A stretch of DNA of 64,000 nucleotides from Streptomyces aquilus (GTDB taxonomy: Bacteria; Actinomycetota; Actinomycetes; Streptomycetales; Streptomycetaceae): assembly GCF_003955715.1 (NCBI RefSeq), contig NZ_CP034463.1:1488001-1552000 (forward strand), written 5' to 3'. The notes beneath the pieces are model-generated. The model ran no database searches. It was not told the origin of the DNA and was given only the letters and a program-made list of their open reading frames with translations. The translations under genes and the position numbers were made by a program. Shown here in pieces: positions 50,769-64,000 of the stretch; within the stretch, counting starts at the first letter, position 1; every line of letters begins with the position of its first letter.

Positions 50769-53700
50769 CGCGGCGGGCTCCCTCGGGGTCGTAGAGGACG
50801 GGGCTTGCGACGGTCACCGGGACCAACCGGTCGCCGACGGGGGCGTAGAGCCGCTCGCCGATGCGGTCCCGGCCGCCCTTGATCAGGGCGAGCGCGAAGG
50901 TCCGGCCGAGGGCGGCACTGCGGTAGCTGGAGGTGACGTGGCCGAGCATCGGCACGGGCGGGGCGGGCAGCACACGGTCGGCGACCAGATGGGTGCCCTC
51001 GGGGAGGAACGCCGCCGGGTCCTCGGGGAGCAGGCCGACCAGGTGCTTGCGGTCGGGGCGGACCGCGTCGGCGCGGGCGTAGGAGCGCTTGCCGATGAAG
51101 TCGGGCTTCTTCTTCGAGACCGCCCAACTCATGCCGAGGTCCTGCGGGGTGACGGTGCCGTCGGTGTCCTGCCCGATGATCGGGTAGCCCTTCTCGGCGC
51201 GCAGGACGTGCATGGTCTCGGTGCCGTAGGGGGTGATGCCGTACGGGGCGCCGGCCTCGTACAGCGCCTCCCAGAGGGCACGCGCCCGCCACGGCGACAC
51301 GTTGATCTCGTAGGCGAGTTCACCGGAGAAGCTGATCCGGCAGACCCGGGCCTCGATGCCGGCGACGGTCGTCTCACGCCATGCCATGAAGGGGAAGTCG
51401 TCGTTGGCGACGGCGAGTTGGGGCGCGAGCGAGCCGAGGACCGCGCGGGACTTCGGGCCGACCAGGGCGACCGTGGCCCACTGCTCGGTCACGGAGGTGC
51501 AGTGGACCTTCAGGTCGGGCCACTCCGTCTGGAGCCACTCCTCCATCCAGTCCAGTACGGTCGCGGCGTTGCCGGTCGTCGTGGTGACCAGGAAGCGGTC
51601 CTGGGCGACGCGGATGACCGTGCCGTCGTCGAAGACCATGCCGTCCGGGCGGCACATGACGCCGTAGCGGATCATGCCGACCTTCAGGGTGCTCATCATG
51701 TTGGTGTAGAGCAGGTCCAGGAAGACGCCGGCGTCCGGGCCCTGGACGTCGATCTTGCCGAGGGTGGAGGCGTCCATGAAGCCCACGCTCTCGCGGGTCG
51801 CGGCGCACTCGCGCAGGACGGCCGCCTCCATGTCCTCGCCGTCCCGGGGGTAGTACCAGGGGCGCTTCCACTGGCCGACGTTCTCGAACAGGGCGCCGTG
51901 CTCGACATGCCACTCGTGGAGGGCGGTCGTACGGACCGGGTCGCTCAGGACGCCCCGGTCACGGCCCGCGAGGGCGGCGAAGGAGACCGGGGTGTAGGGC
52001 GGACGGAAGGTCGTCGTGCCGAGCGCCGAGATGTCGACGCCGAGCAGCTCGGCCACAACCCCGCTGGCCAGGACGCCGGACGTCTTGCCCTGGTCGTTGG
52101 CCGTGCCCGCCGTGGTGTAGCGCTTGGTGTGCTCCACCGAGCGCATGCCGGCGCCGGTGGCGCGGGTCAGGTCGGCGACGGTGACGTCACGCTGGAGGTC
52201 GACGAAACGGGAGGCGTGCGCGTCCGACGGGCCCGGGACGACGTACACGTGCATGGGCGGGGTGTACGGCTGGGCGGCGACGGCCGGGAGGCGAGGGGCC
52301 TCGGCGGTGTAGCCCTCGGCCTCGATCGCGCGGGTGCCCGCGGCGGCGCCCTGGGCGAGGGCTCCGGCGAGGTCGGACACTCCGCTCGCGGCGCCCGCGA
52401 CCTCGACCGCCTGGCGGCCGGAGTCCGGGACGAAGGAGCCGAGTTCCTCGCTGTAGCGGAGTTTGCCGCCGGACTGGCTGAACAGGTGCGCGACCGGGTT
52501 CCAGCCGCCGGAGACCAGGAGGAGGTCGACGGCGAACTGCCGCTGTCCCGCGGACTCGCCGTACGGGGCGACGGTCACGGAGGTGATCCGCGGGTCCCCC
52601 TCTGTGCCGACGACGGCGTGGCCGGGGAGGACCTCGATGCCGGCCGCGCGGGCGCGGTCCGCCCACTCCCCCGGTGCGGGGCGGGTGTCGACGATCGCGG
52701 TGACCTCGATACCGGCCGCCTTGATGTCCAGCGCCGCCGCGTAGGCGCTGTCGTTGGTGGTGAAGACGACCGCGCGACGGCCCGGCAGGGCGCCGTGGCG
52801 GTTGACGTGGGTACGGGCCGAGGAGGCCAGCATCACGCCGGGGCGGTCGTTGTCCGGGAAGGCGAGGGAGCGTTCGTGGGCGCCGGTGGCGAGGACGACC
52901 CTGCGGGCGCGGATGCGCCAGACGCGTTCGCGGGCCGTGTTCTCGGGGGCGGCGGCGCCGAGGTGGTTGGTGCGGCGTTCGACGGCGAGGAGGTGGTTGT
53001 CGTCGTAGTAGCCGAAGACGGTGGTGCGGGGCAGGACGCGGACCTCGGGGGCGGTGGCCAGGAGGTCGGTGGTCTGCCGCACCCAGTCGAGGTGCTCGGC
53101 GGTGCCGAGGAGGCTGCCGCCGGGTTCCGGTTGGTCGTCGGCGAGGATGACGCGGGCGCCGCTGCGGGCTGCCGCGGCGGCTGCGGCGAGGCCGGCGGGG
53201 CCGGCGCCGACGACGAGGAGGTCGCAGTGGGCGTGTACGGCGTCGTAGCGGGCGGGGTCGGGGGTGGTGGCGAGGCGGCCCTGGCCGGGGAGGCTGGTGG
53301 CGACCAGGCCGTCGTAGAGCTCGACCGTGGTCGCGGGGAGCATCGGCTCGGGGAAGGGTTCCTCGATCTGGATGGCCGCGTTCGGCTCTTCCACGCCGGC
53401 GGAGAAGATGCCTCGCGGGCGGCCGAGTTTGATGCTGGTGCCGGTCTGGATGACGCCGTTGGCGAGGAGGGCGGAGGCGAGGGTGTCGCCCTGGTAGCCC
53501 TGGTACTCGGTGCCGTCGAAGGTGAAGGTGAGGGGGGTGGTGCGGGTGATGCGGCCTCGGGTGGGGTGGCGGTAGGGATTTGTCTCGCCCACGCCGCCCC
53601 TACCCGTCCCATCCACCAGGGGCGCTGCCCCTTCGCCCCCGCCAGAGGGCTCCGCCCCCTGGACCCCCGTCGGCCCTGAAGGGGCCTCGTCCTCAAACGC

Positions 53701-54006
53701 CGGACGGGCTGGAACGGCTGACCTGGGGGCAGGAGTCTCCGGGCGTTCCTCGCCTGGCCTGTACACCGTCAGGATCTCGTTCGTCGACGTGTCCCTGATC
53801 GCGTTGAACCAGCGGCGGCAGCCCGCCGCGTGGCTCCAGCGTTCCGCGAACGGGCCCTTCGGGTTGTCGCGGAAGAAGAGGTAGCGGGCCCATTCCTCGT
53901 CGGTGAGGGACGACGGGGTCTCCGGGTAGGGCACGTGGGCCTGGCCGCCGTAGTGGAACTCGGCCTCGTCGCGGGGCCCGCACCACGGGCAGGGGATCAG
54001 CAGCAT
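50761..54006 (-). CDS. soxA: Sarcosine oxidase delta-alpha fusion (SoxD-SoxA) joined through an intergenic-type repeat
   Basis: One 1081-residue frame. Residues 1-90 are a complete SoxD (zinc ligands C6, C9, H59 and C63 in MLLIPCPWCG and SHAAGCRRW). Residues about 98-140 are encoded by a GC-rich palindromic repeat that seems to have removed the SoxD stop. From about residue 139 follows a full SoxA: NAD-binding VVGAGPAGLAAAAAAA, an FAD/NAD oxidoreductase region, and a C-terminal GcvT-like folate domain (ALHEWHVEHGALFENVGQWKRPWYYP, GWE-type YEINVSPWRARALW). SoxA may be made as this fusion or re-start at GTG 53592 (V139), which would give the normal 943 residues. Sarcosine is oxidised to glycine with methylene-THF formed in the enzyme. 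Confidence 0.88.
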   Translation of the reverse strand: MLLIPCPWCGPRDEAEFHYGGQAHVPYPETPSSLTDEEWARYLFFRDNPKGPFAERWSHAAGCRRWFNAIRDTSTNEILTVYRPGEERPETPAPRSAVPARPAFEDEAPSGPTGVQGAEPSGGGEGAAPLVDGTGRGGVGETNPYRHPTRGRITRTTPLTFTFDGTEYQGYQGDTLASALLANGVIQTGTSIKLGRPRGIFSAGVEEPNAAIQIEEPFPEPMLPATTVELYDGLVATSLPGQGRLATTPDPARYDAVHAHCDLLVVGAGPAGLAAAAAAARSGARVILADDQPEPGGSLLGTAEHLDWVRQTTDLLATAPEVRVLPRTTVFGYYDDNHLLAVERRTNHLGAAAPENTARERVWRIRARRVVLATGAHERSLAFPDNDRPGVMLASSARTHVNRHGALPGRRAVVFTTNDSAYAAALDIKAAGIEVTAIVDTRPAPGEWADRARAAGIEVLPGHAVVGTEGDPRITSVTVAPYGESAGQRQFAVDLLLVSGGWNPVAHLFSQSGGKLRYSEELGSFVPDSGRQAVEVAGAASGVSDLAGALAQGAAAGTRAIEAEGYTAEAPRLPAVAAQPYTPPMHVYVVPGPSDAHASRFVDLQRDVTVADLTRATGAGMRSVEHTKRYTTAGTANDQGKTSGVLASGVVAELLGVDISALGTTTFRPPYTPVSFAALAGRDRGVLSDPVRTTALHEWHVEHGALFENVGQWKRPWYYPRDGEDMEAAVLRECAATRESVGFMDASTLGKIDVQGPDAGVFLDLLYTNMMSTLKVGMIRYGVMCRPDGMVFDDGTVIRVAQDRFLVTTTTGNAATVLDWMEEWLQTEWPDLKVHCTSVTEQWATVALVGPKSRAVLGSLAPQLAVANDDFPFMAWRETTVAGIEARVCRISFSGELAYEINVSPWRARALWEALYEAGAPYGITPYGTETMHVLRAEKGYPIIGQDTDGTVTPQDLGMSWAVSKKKPDFIGKRSYARADAVRPDRKHLVGLLPEDPAAFLPEGTHLVADRVLPAPPVPMLGHVTSSYRSAALGRTFALALIKGGRDRIGERLYAPVGDRLVPVTVASPVLYDPEGARRDG
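53587..53712. repeat. Streptomyces-type GC-rich palindromic intergenic repeat inside soxDA
   Basis: Contains AGGGGC-GCT-GCCCCT (53618-53632) and CCAGAGGGC-TCC-GCCCCCTGG (53642-53662), then CCTCGTCCTCAAACGCCGG near 53685-53704. From memory this string, including CGTTTGAGGACGAGG on the other strand, recurs in intergenic regions of many Streptomyces genomes. Here it is read through in frame. Confidence 0.7.
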
Positions 54007-54031
54007 GTCGTTCGGCTCCCTTGAGGATCCC

Positions 54032-55264
54032 TTAGTGGGCCACCGCGGCGGCGCCGTGCTCGTCGACGAGCGCGCCGGTGGTGAAACGGTCGAGCGAGAA
54101 GGGGGCGTTGAGGGGGTGGGGGGCGTCGTGGGCGATCGTGTGGGCGTAGACCCAGCCCACGCCGGGCGTCGCCTTGAAACCGCCCGTTCCCCAGCCGCAG
54201 TTGAGGTAGAGGTTCTGCACCGGGCTGAGGCCGACGATCGGTGAGGCGTCGGGGCTCACGTCCACGATGCCGCCCCAGGTGCGCAGGACGTGGGCGCGGG
54301 CGAAGACCGGGAAGAGCTCCAGGGCCGCGGCCATCTGTTCCTCGATGATGTGGAAGGCGCCGCGCTGGGTGTAGGAGTTGTACGCGTCGATGCCCGCGCC
54401 CATCACCAACTCGCCCTTGTGCGCCTGGGACACGTACACGTGGACGGCGTTGGACATGACCACCGTGGGGTGGACCGGTTCCAGGAGTTCCGACACCAGT
54501 GCCTGCAACGGGTGGCTCTGGAGCGGGAGTTCGATGCCGGCCATGGCCGCCAGGACGGACGTGTGGCCCGCTGAGCACAAGGCCACCTTGCCCGCCGCTA
54601 TCGGGCCCAGGTTCGTCTGGACGCCGACCACCTGGTTGCCGACCACGTCCAGGCCCGTGACCTCGCAGTTCTGGATGATGTCGATGCCGGCCGCGTCCGC
54701 CGAGCGGGCCAGGCCCCAGGCGACGTGGTCGTGCTTCGCGATGCCCGCGCGGGGCTGGTACGTCCCGCCCAGGACCGGGTAGCGCACGTCCGGGGAGGTG
54801 TTGACGATCGGGCAGACCTCGCGCACGCCCTCCGCGTCCAGCCACTCCGCGTCCACGCCGTTCAGGCGGTTCGCCTCCACGCGGCGCACGCTGTCGCGGA
54901 CGTCCTGGAGGCTGTGGGCGAGGTTGAGCACACCGCGCTGGGAGAAGAGGATCGGGTAGTCGAGCTCGTCCGCCAGGCCCTCCCAGAGCTTGAGCGCGTG
55001 CTCGTAGATGCCGGCGCTCTCGTCCCACAGGTAGTTGGAGCGGATGATCGTGGTGTTGCGGGCCATGTTGCCGCCCGCGAGCCAGCCCTTCTCCAGCACG
55101 GCCACGTTGGTGATGCCGTGGTTCTTGGCGAGGTAGTGGGCGGTCGCGAGGCCGTGTCCGCCGCCGCCGACGATGACGACGTCGTACGACCGCTTCGGCT
55201 CGGGCGTGCGCCACAGCCAGTCGGGGTGTTCCGGCAGCTCGGCGCCGGGGGTTCGGGGGCTCAT
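54032..55264 (-). CDS. soxB: Sarcosine oxidase beta subunit
   Basis: 410 residues. Dinucleotide fold [22 protein letters not shown] near 26-46, [19 protein letters not shown], and the segment [15 protein letters not shown] (170-184), which in the corynebacterial enzyme includes the His that carries the covalent flavin. [14 protein letters not shown] closes the FAD site. Length is normal. It lies between folD and soxDA with gaps of 37 and 25 bases and forms the heterotetramer with SoxA, SoxD and SoxG. Confidence 0.93.
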   Translation of the reverse strand: MSPRTPGAELPEHPDWLWRTPEPKRSYDVVIVGGGGHGLATAHYLAKNHGITNVAVLEKGWLAGGNMARNTTIIRSNYLWDESAGIYEHALKLWEGLADELDYPILFSQRGVLNLAHSLQDVRDSVRRVEANRLNGVDAEWLDAEGVREVCPIVNTSPDVRYPVLGGTYQPRAGIAKHDHVAWGLARSADAAGIDIIQNCEVTGLDVVGNQVVGVQTNLGPIAAGKVALCSAGHTSVLAAMAGIELPLQSHPLQALVSELLEPVHPTVVMSNAVHVYVSQAHKGELVMGAGIDAYNSYTQRGAFHIIEEQMAAALELFPVFARAHVLRTWGGIVDVSPDASPIVGLSPVQNLYLNCGWGTGGFKATPGVGWVYAHTIAHDAPHPLNAPFSLDRFTTGALVDEHGAAAVAH

Positions 55265-55301
55265 CGGACGGCTCCGTCCGCTCGGCGCGACAGCAACAGG
55301 T

Positions 55302-56162
55302 TCATACGGTGTTCGCGTTCCTCTCGGCGGCCTCGACGACGTTGGCGAGCAACATCGCGCGGGTCATGGGGCCCACTCCGCCCGGCATCGGCGCCAGCCG
55401 GCCGGCGACCCGGGCGGCGTCCGGGTGGATGTCGCCGACCAGGCCCTGGTCGGTGCGCGTGATGCCGACGTCCAGGACGGTCGCGCCCGGGCGGAGCATG
55501 TCGGGGGTGATCAGAGCGGGTGAGCCGGCGGCGGCGATGACGATGTCCGCCTCGCGGACGTGCCAGGCCAGGCCCTTGGTGCCGGTGTGGCAGAGGGTGA
55601 CCGTGGCGTTCTCGGAACGGCGGGTCAGCAGCAGGCCGATGGGGCGGCCGACCGTGATGCCGCGGCCGATCACGCAGACGCGGGCTCCGGCGAGGGGGAC
55701 GTCGTGGCGGCGCAGGAGTTCGACGATACCGCGCGGGGTGCACGGCAGCGGGGCCTCGACGCCGAGGGTGAGCCGGCCGAGGTTGACGGGGTGCAGGCCG
55801 TCAGCGTCCTTGGCCGGGTCCATGCGTTCCAGTACGGCGTTGGCGTCCAGGTGCCTGGGCAGCGGGAGTTGGACGATGTAGCCGGTGCAGGCCGGGTCGG
55901 CGTTGAGTTCGTCGATGACGTCCTCGACCTGCTGCTGGGTGGCGTCGGCGGGCAGGTCGCGGCGGATCGAGGCGATGCCGACCTGGGCGCAGTCGCGGTG
56001 CTTGCCGCCGACGTAGGCGCGGCTGCCGGGGTCGTCGCCGACCAGGACGGTGCCGAGGCCGGGCGCGCGGCCGGTGAGGGCGGTCAACTTCGCGACGCGC
56101 TCGGTGAGTTCGTGGCGGATGTCGGCGGCGGTCGCCTTGCCGTCGAGGAGTTGGGCGGTCAT
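55302..56162 (-). CDS. folD: Bifunctional methylenetetrahydrofolate dehydrogenase/cyclohydrolase
   Basis: 286 residues. Motifs: [51 protein letters not shown] and [14 protein letters not shown]. It converts methylene-THF to formyl-THF and makes NADPH. In this operon it disposes of the one-carbon units from dimethylglycine and sarcosine oxidation. Starts 13 bases after the dimethylglycine oxidase stop. Confidence 0.93.
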   Translation of the reverse strand: MTAQLLDGKATAADIRHELTERVAKLTALTGRAPGLGTVLVGDDPGSRAYVGGKHRDCAQVGIASIRRDLPADATQQQVEDVIDELNADPACTGYIVQLPLPRHLDANAVLERMDPAKDADGLHPVNLGRLTLGVEAPLPCTPRGIVELLRRHDVPLAGARVCVIGRGITVGRPIGLLLTRRSENATVTLCHTGTKGLAWHVREADIVIAAAGSPALITPDMLRPGATVLDVGITRTDQGLVGDIHPDAARVAGRLAPMPGGVGPMTRAMLLANVVEAAERNANTV

Positions 56163-56175
56163 CGTCTTCCCCCGG

Positions 56176-58672
<2,497 letters not shown>

Positions 58673-58738
58673 TGTGCCTGCCGTGCAGGTGGGTGTCAAG
58701 AGGTCCGTTGACGTCGGGGAACGGCCGGGAAACGGGAA

Positions 58739-58783
58739 CGCCCGGTGGGCGGCGCGCAGGGGGTGCGCGCCGCCCACCGGGCG
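58739..58783 (-). terminator. Strong hairpin terminator of the betaine importer operon
   Basis: Two perfect 20-base arms (58739-58758 and 58764-58783, beginning CGCCCGGTGGGC and ending GCCCACCGGGCG) with a 5-base loop, placed between the importer operon's last stop (58810) and the oxidase promoter. No T-run. Confidence 0.85.
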
Positions 58784-58809
58784 TGTTCGACCGGCTCGTG
58801 ACCTGCGGG

Positions 58810-59772
58810 TCACTTGATCCAGGCGTCGACCTTCGAGCGGTTGGCCTCGACCCACTTCTTCGCGGCGTCCTCGGGCTTCATCTTGTCCACCGCGATGTAC
58901 TTGGCGACCGTGTTCTGGTCGTCGTTCGTCCAGGTGAAGTTCTTCACCAGGTCATAGGCGGGGCTGCCGGACTTGGCGAACTTCGCGCTGACGATCTTGT
59001 CCAGCTTGTACACGGGGTAGTCGCAGGCGACCTTCTCGGCGTTCGCGTCGCAACCCGTCTTGTACGCGGGGAGCTTGACCTTCTTCAGCGGCACCTCGGA
59101 CATGAACCACTGGGGCTCGTAGAAGTAGCCGATCACCCATTCCTTGTCCTTCTCCGCCTTGCGGAAGGCCTGGATGAGGGCGGTCTCGCTGCCCGCGTAC
59201 ACCACCTTGAAGTCGAGCTTGAGGTTCTTCACCAGCGCCTCGTCGTTGGTGACGTACGACGGGTCGCCGTCGAGGAGCTGGCCCTTGCCGCCGGACTCGG
59301 AGGTCTTGAAGTTGGCCGCGTACTTGTTGAGGTTCTTGTAGTCGAGGATGTCGGGGTGCGCCTTGGCCAGCCACGGCGGCACGTACCAGCCGATGAGGCC
59401 TTCGTTGCCGGTCGCGCCGGCCTCGACGGCGGTCTTCTGGCCGGTGATGTACTTCTTCTTCAGGTCGTCGTGGCCCCAGTTCTCCACGACGGCGTCGACC
59501 TCACCGGTGCCGAAGCCCTGCCAGGCGATCTCCTCCTTGAGGTCCTTCTGGTTGACCTTGCAGTGGAGGTCGTTCTCGGCGACGTAGGCGAGGACCGCCG
59601 CGTTGGCCTCGTAACCGACCCACGGGTTGACCGCGAGGTTGAAGGTGCCGCACTTGCCGGACTCGCCCGAGCCGCCGGCGCTGTCGTCGCCGACCTTCGC
59701 CCCGCCGCAGGCGGTCAGGGTGAGGCCGAGTATCGCCATGCCGGCCGCGCCGGCCCGCCAGTGTCTTGCCAT
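58810..59772 (-). CDS. Glycine betaine/proline ABC transporter substrate-binding lipoprotein
   Basis: 320 residues. Lipobox LTAC at about 19-22 (ILGLTLTACGG), then an OpuAC/ProX-like domain: FNLAVNPWVGYEANAAVLAYV, VDAVVENWGHDDLKKKYI, GLIGWYVPPWLAKAHPDI and YFYEPQWFMSEV, with Trp residues likely forming the aromatic box for the trimethylammonium group. ATG 59772 with AAGGAG upstream. Last gene of the importer operon and followed by a strong hairpin. Exact ligand (betaine, proline betaine, choline) not certain, but the neighbours point to betaine. Confidence 0.88.
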   Translation of the reverse strand: MARHWRAGAAGMAILGLTLTACGGAKVGDDSAGGSGESGKCGTFNLAVNPWVGYEANAAVLAYVAENDLHCKVNQKDLKEEIAWQGFGTGEVDAVVENWGHDDLKKKYITGQKTAVEAGATGNEGLIGWYVPPWLAKAHPDILDYKNLNKYAANFKTSESGGKGQLLDGDPSYVTNDEALVKNLKLDFKVVYAGSETALIQAFRKAEKDKEWVIGYFYEPQWFMSEVPLKKVKLPAYKTGCDANAEKVACDYPVYKLDKIVSAKFAKSGSPAYDLVKNFTWTNDDQNTVAKYIAVDKMKPEDAAKKWVEANRSKVDAWIK

Positions 59773-59785
59773 GGTGTGGTGCTCC

Positions 59786-61788
59786 TTATGCGCCGGCGCG
59801 GCGAGCCGCTGCCTGAGTGATCCGGTCGAACATGACTCCGAGAAGGACGATGGCGAGCCCCGCGGCAAGCCCCTTCCCGTACAGCTGGCCCTGCGAGAAG
59901 CCGGCCACGACGTCGTAGCCGAGGGCGCCCGCGCCCACCAGACCGCCCACCACGACCATCGACAGCACATAGATCAGGCCCTGGTTGGTGGCGAGGGTCA
60001 GGGCGCTGCGTGCCATCGGCAGCTGGACCTTGGTGATGATCTGCCAGGTGTTGCACCCGGCCGCGGTGGCCGCCTCCACGGTGGTGGCGGGCACGTTCCG
60101 AACCCCGTCCGCGACGATCTTCATGGCGACGGGCGCGGCGTAGACGACGGCCGCGACGATCGCCGTGAAGCGGGTCGCGCCGAACAGTGCGAGGAACGGC
60201 ACGAGGTAGACGAACGGCGGCATGACCTGCGCCGCGTCGAGGGTGGGTCGCAGCAGCCGGTCCACCAGTTGACTGCGTGCCATCCAGACCCCGAAGCCGA
60301 TGCCGAGCAGCATCACGAGGACGGTGGCGACGACGGTGGAGGCGAGGGTCGTCATGCTGTCCGACCAGAGGCCGGTGCCGACCAGCAGGCCCACGCAGAC
60401 CGCGGTGGTGATGCCCGCGGTCCGGCCGCCGAGGACGACGCCGAGCGCGACGAGGGCGGCGCCGACGAGCCACCACGGGGAGTCGGTGAGCAGCGTCTGG
60501 AACGGGTTGAGCAGACCATTGGTGAGCACGTCGCGGAAGCCGTTGGTGAGACCCGAGAGGTTGTCCTGCGCCCAGGTGGTGGCGTCGCCGGCGGCGCTCG
60601 CGATGTTGCTGCCCAGGCTGCCCTCGCCGGGGAACTCGGCCGCCCACACATAGGTGTGCGACAGGTAGATCAGCACGGCGGTGACCGCCGCGCCCGCCCC
60701 CAGCAGCGGCCGGCGCCAGGCGAGGAACCGGCTGCCGGAACCGCGGGCCGCCTCCTCGCGCACGCTCGCGGCGGTGGTGACCCGGTCCAGCACGATCGCC
60801 AGGACGACGATGGCCAGACCCGCGTTGAAGGCGGTGCCGACGTCGAGCGACTGGAGTGCCTGGACGACGGTCTTGCCGAGGCCGGGCGCGTCGATCAGGG
60901 CGGCGATGGTCACCATGGCCAGCGCGGCCATGATCGTCTGGTTGACGCCCATCACCACGGTCCGCTTGGACATCGGCAGCAGGACCTTGAGGAGGGACTG
61001 CCGCCGGGTGGCGCCGAGCGAGTCGGCGGCCTCGACCGTGGTCTCCGGTACGGAGCGGATGGCGTGCGCGGTGATGCGGATCGTCGGCGGGGCCGCGTAG
61101 ATCAGGGTGCAGGTCGTGGCGGAGGCCGGGCCGATCTGGAAGAACAGCGTCAGCGGGGCCAGGTAGACGAAGGTCGGCATCGTCTGCATGAGGTCCAGGA
61201 AGGGCGTCACGATCGCGTTGAACCGGTCGGACAGCCCCGCCCACACGCCCAGCGGGATCGCGAACAGCAGCGCCACGAGGACGGCCGAGGCGGTGAGCGC
61301 CAGGGTGTCCATGCTCTCCTGCCACAGGCCCTGGAGCCCGAGGAAGGTGAAGCCGGCCACCGCGAGGAGCGCGACCCGCCAGTTGCCCACGGCCCAGGAG
61401 ACATAGCCGACGATGCCGACGACCCCGAGCCAGCCGATCTGCGGGACCGGGCGGTCGCCGGTCGGCTGCGAGATCAGGCCCTGGACGAAGGTCACCAGGT
61501 TGTCGATGACCAGGCGTATCTCGTTGAAGAAGTACAGGAAGAGCGGGTTGGAGTTGCGGTTCGCGCCGATCGAGTCGTTGACGTCGTTGAACCACCGGTG
61601 CAGGTCGGTCAGGTCGGCCGCGGCCAGCGCGAGGGTCTGCTTGCCGCGCAGCACGACGAAGAGGACCAGCCAGACGACGAAGATCGCCGCCACCACCATG
61701 GACCGGTTGACCTTGCGCTCGGGCTTCGCGGGAGCGGCCCGTTCCCCGACGCTCTCGGTCTTCTCGGGTTTCTCGATCGCGACGGTCA

Positions 61789-61789
<1 letters not shown>
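59786..61789 (-). CDS. Betaine/proline ABC transporter permease with two fused permease domains
   Basis: 667 residues. Two ProW-type permease domains in tandem: the first with TFVYLAPLTLFFQIGPASAT and the EAA-like ADSLGATRRQSLLKVLLPMSKR, the second with PPFVYLVPFLALFGATRF and ATAAGCNTWQIITKVQLPMARS. Usually the two domains come from a dimer of one permease; here one polypeptide could form the whole channel. About twelve TM helices. The start overlaps the ATPase stop (TGATG). Confidence 0.88.

Positions 61790-64000
<2,211 letters not shown>

Overview
The window is about 70% GC, with GTG starts, ATGA/GTGA stop-start overlaps, a copy of what looks like a common Streptomyces GC-rich palindromic repeat, and gene families typical of the genus. 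It is almost certainly chromosomal DNA of a Streptomyces species. The species cannot be named from the sequence alone. No rRNA, tRNA, CRISPR array, IS element or prophage integrase was seen.

Layout. (1) 1-4515: exopolysaccharide-type genes: a sugar transferase cut by the left edge, a GT2 glycosyltransferase, an MFS permease and an anchored TolB-like propeller protein. A 59-bp tandem duplication lies between the last two. (2) 4578-21962, minus strand: a contractile injection system (CIS) operon of the Pvc/Afp (eCIS) type. In transcription order it encodes sheath, tube, tail-assembly chaperone-like protein, DUF6760 domain, DUF4157 (eCIS core) putative metallopeptidase, LysM tube adaptor, VgrG-like spike, spike-tip candidate, gp25 wedge, baseplate J, tail protein I with beta-propeller, beta-repeat fibre, AAA+ ATPase, a 695-residue putative nuclease-tipped effector and a DUF4255 tail terminator. 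No separate tape-measure gene is visible. DUF6760 has no normal start codon and lies in the -1 frame after a G-run in the chaperone gene, as expected for programmed frameshifting. (3) 22248-26479: an MHS-family transporter, 3-hydroxybutyrate dehydrogenase and a GAF/PucR-type regulator, probably one catabolic unit. (4) 26534-45306: mostly core or house-keeping genes (Nudix, Lnt, Asp/Glu racemase, HpnB-like glycosyltransferase, TerD-type protein, MOSC protein, beta-helix/AAA+ fusion, DeoR regulator, SRPBCC protein, cysteine synthase-like enzyme, anti-sigma-like kinase). (5) 45456-64000: a choline/glycine-betaine catabolic region. Betaine aldehyde dehydrogenase (cut by the right edge) and a betaine/proline ABC importer supply betaine. 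A dimethylglycine oxidase-like enzyme and heterotetrameric sarcosine oxidase (SoxB, SoxD-SoxA, SoxG) demethylate to glycine with one-carbon units loaded on folate. FolD and a dihydropteroate synthase handle folate, and GlyA plus SdaA convert glycine to serine and then pyruvate. The enzyme that demethylates betaine to dimethylglycine is not in the window.

Control. An IclR-family gene lies divergent from glyA. TTGCGC/TTGCGT-centred inverted repeats occur both in that gap and directly upstream of the dimethylglycine oxidase/sarcosine oxidase operon, suggesting one regulon. A 20-bp perfect hairpin separates the importer operon from the oxidase operon.

Most notable points: the CIS with its candidate nuclease effector, the startless DUF6760 after a slippery G-run, the in-frame SoxD-SoxA fusion made through an intergenic-type repeat, and the shared IclR-type operator motif.
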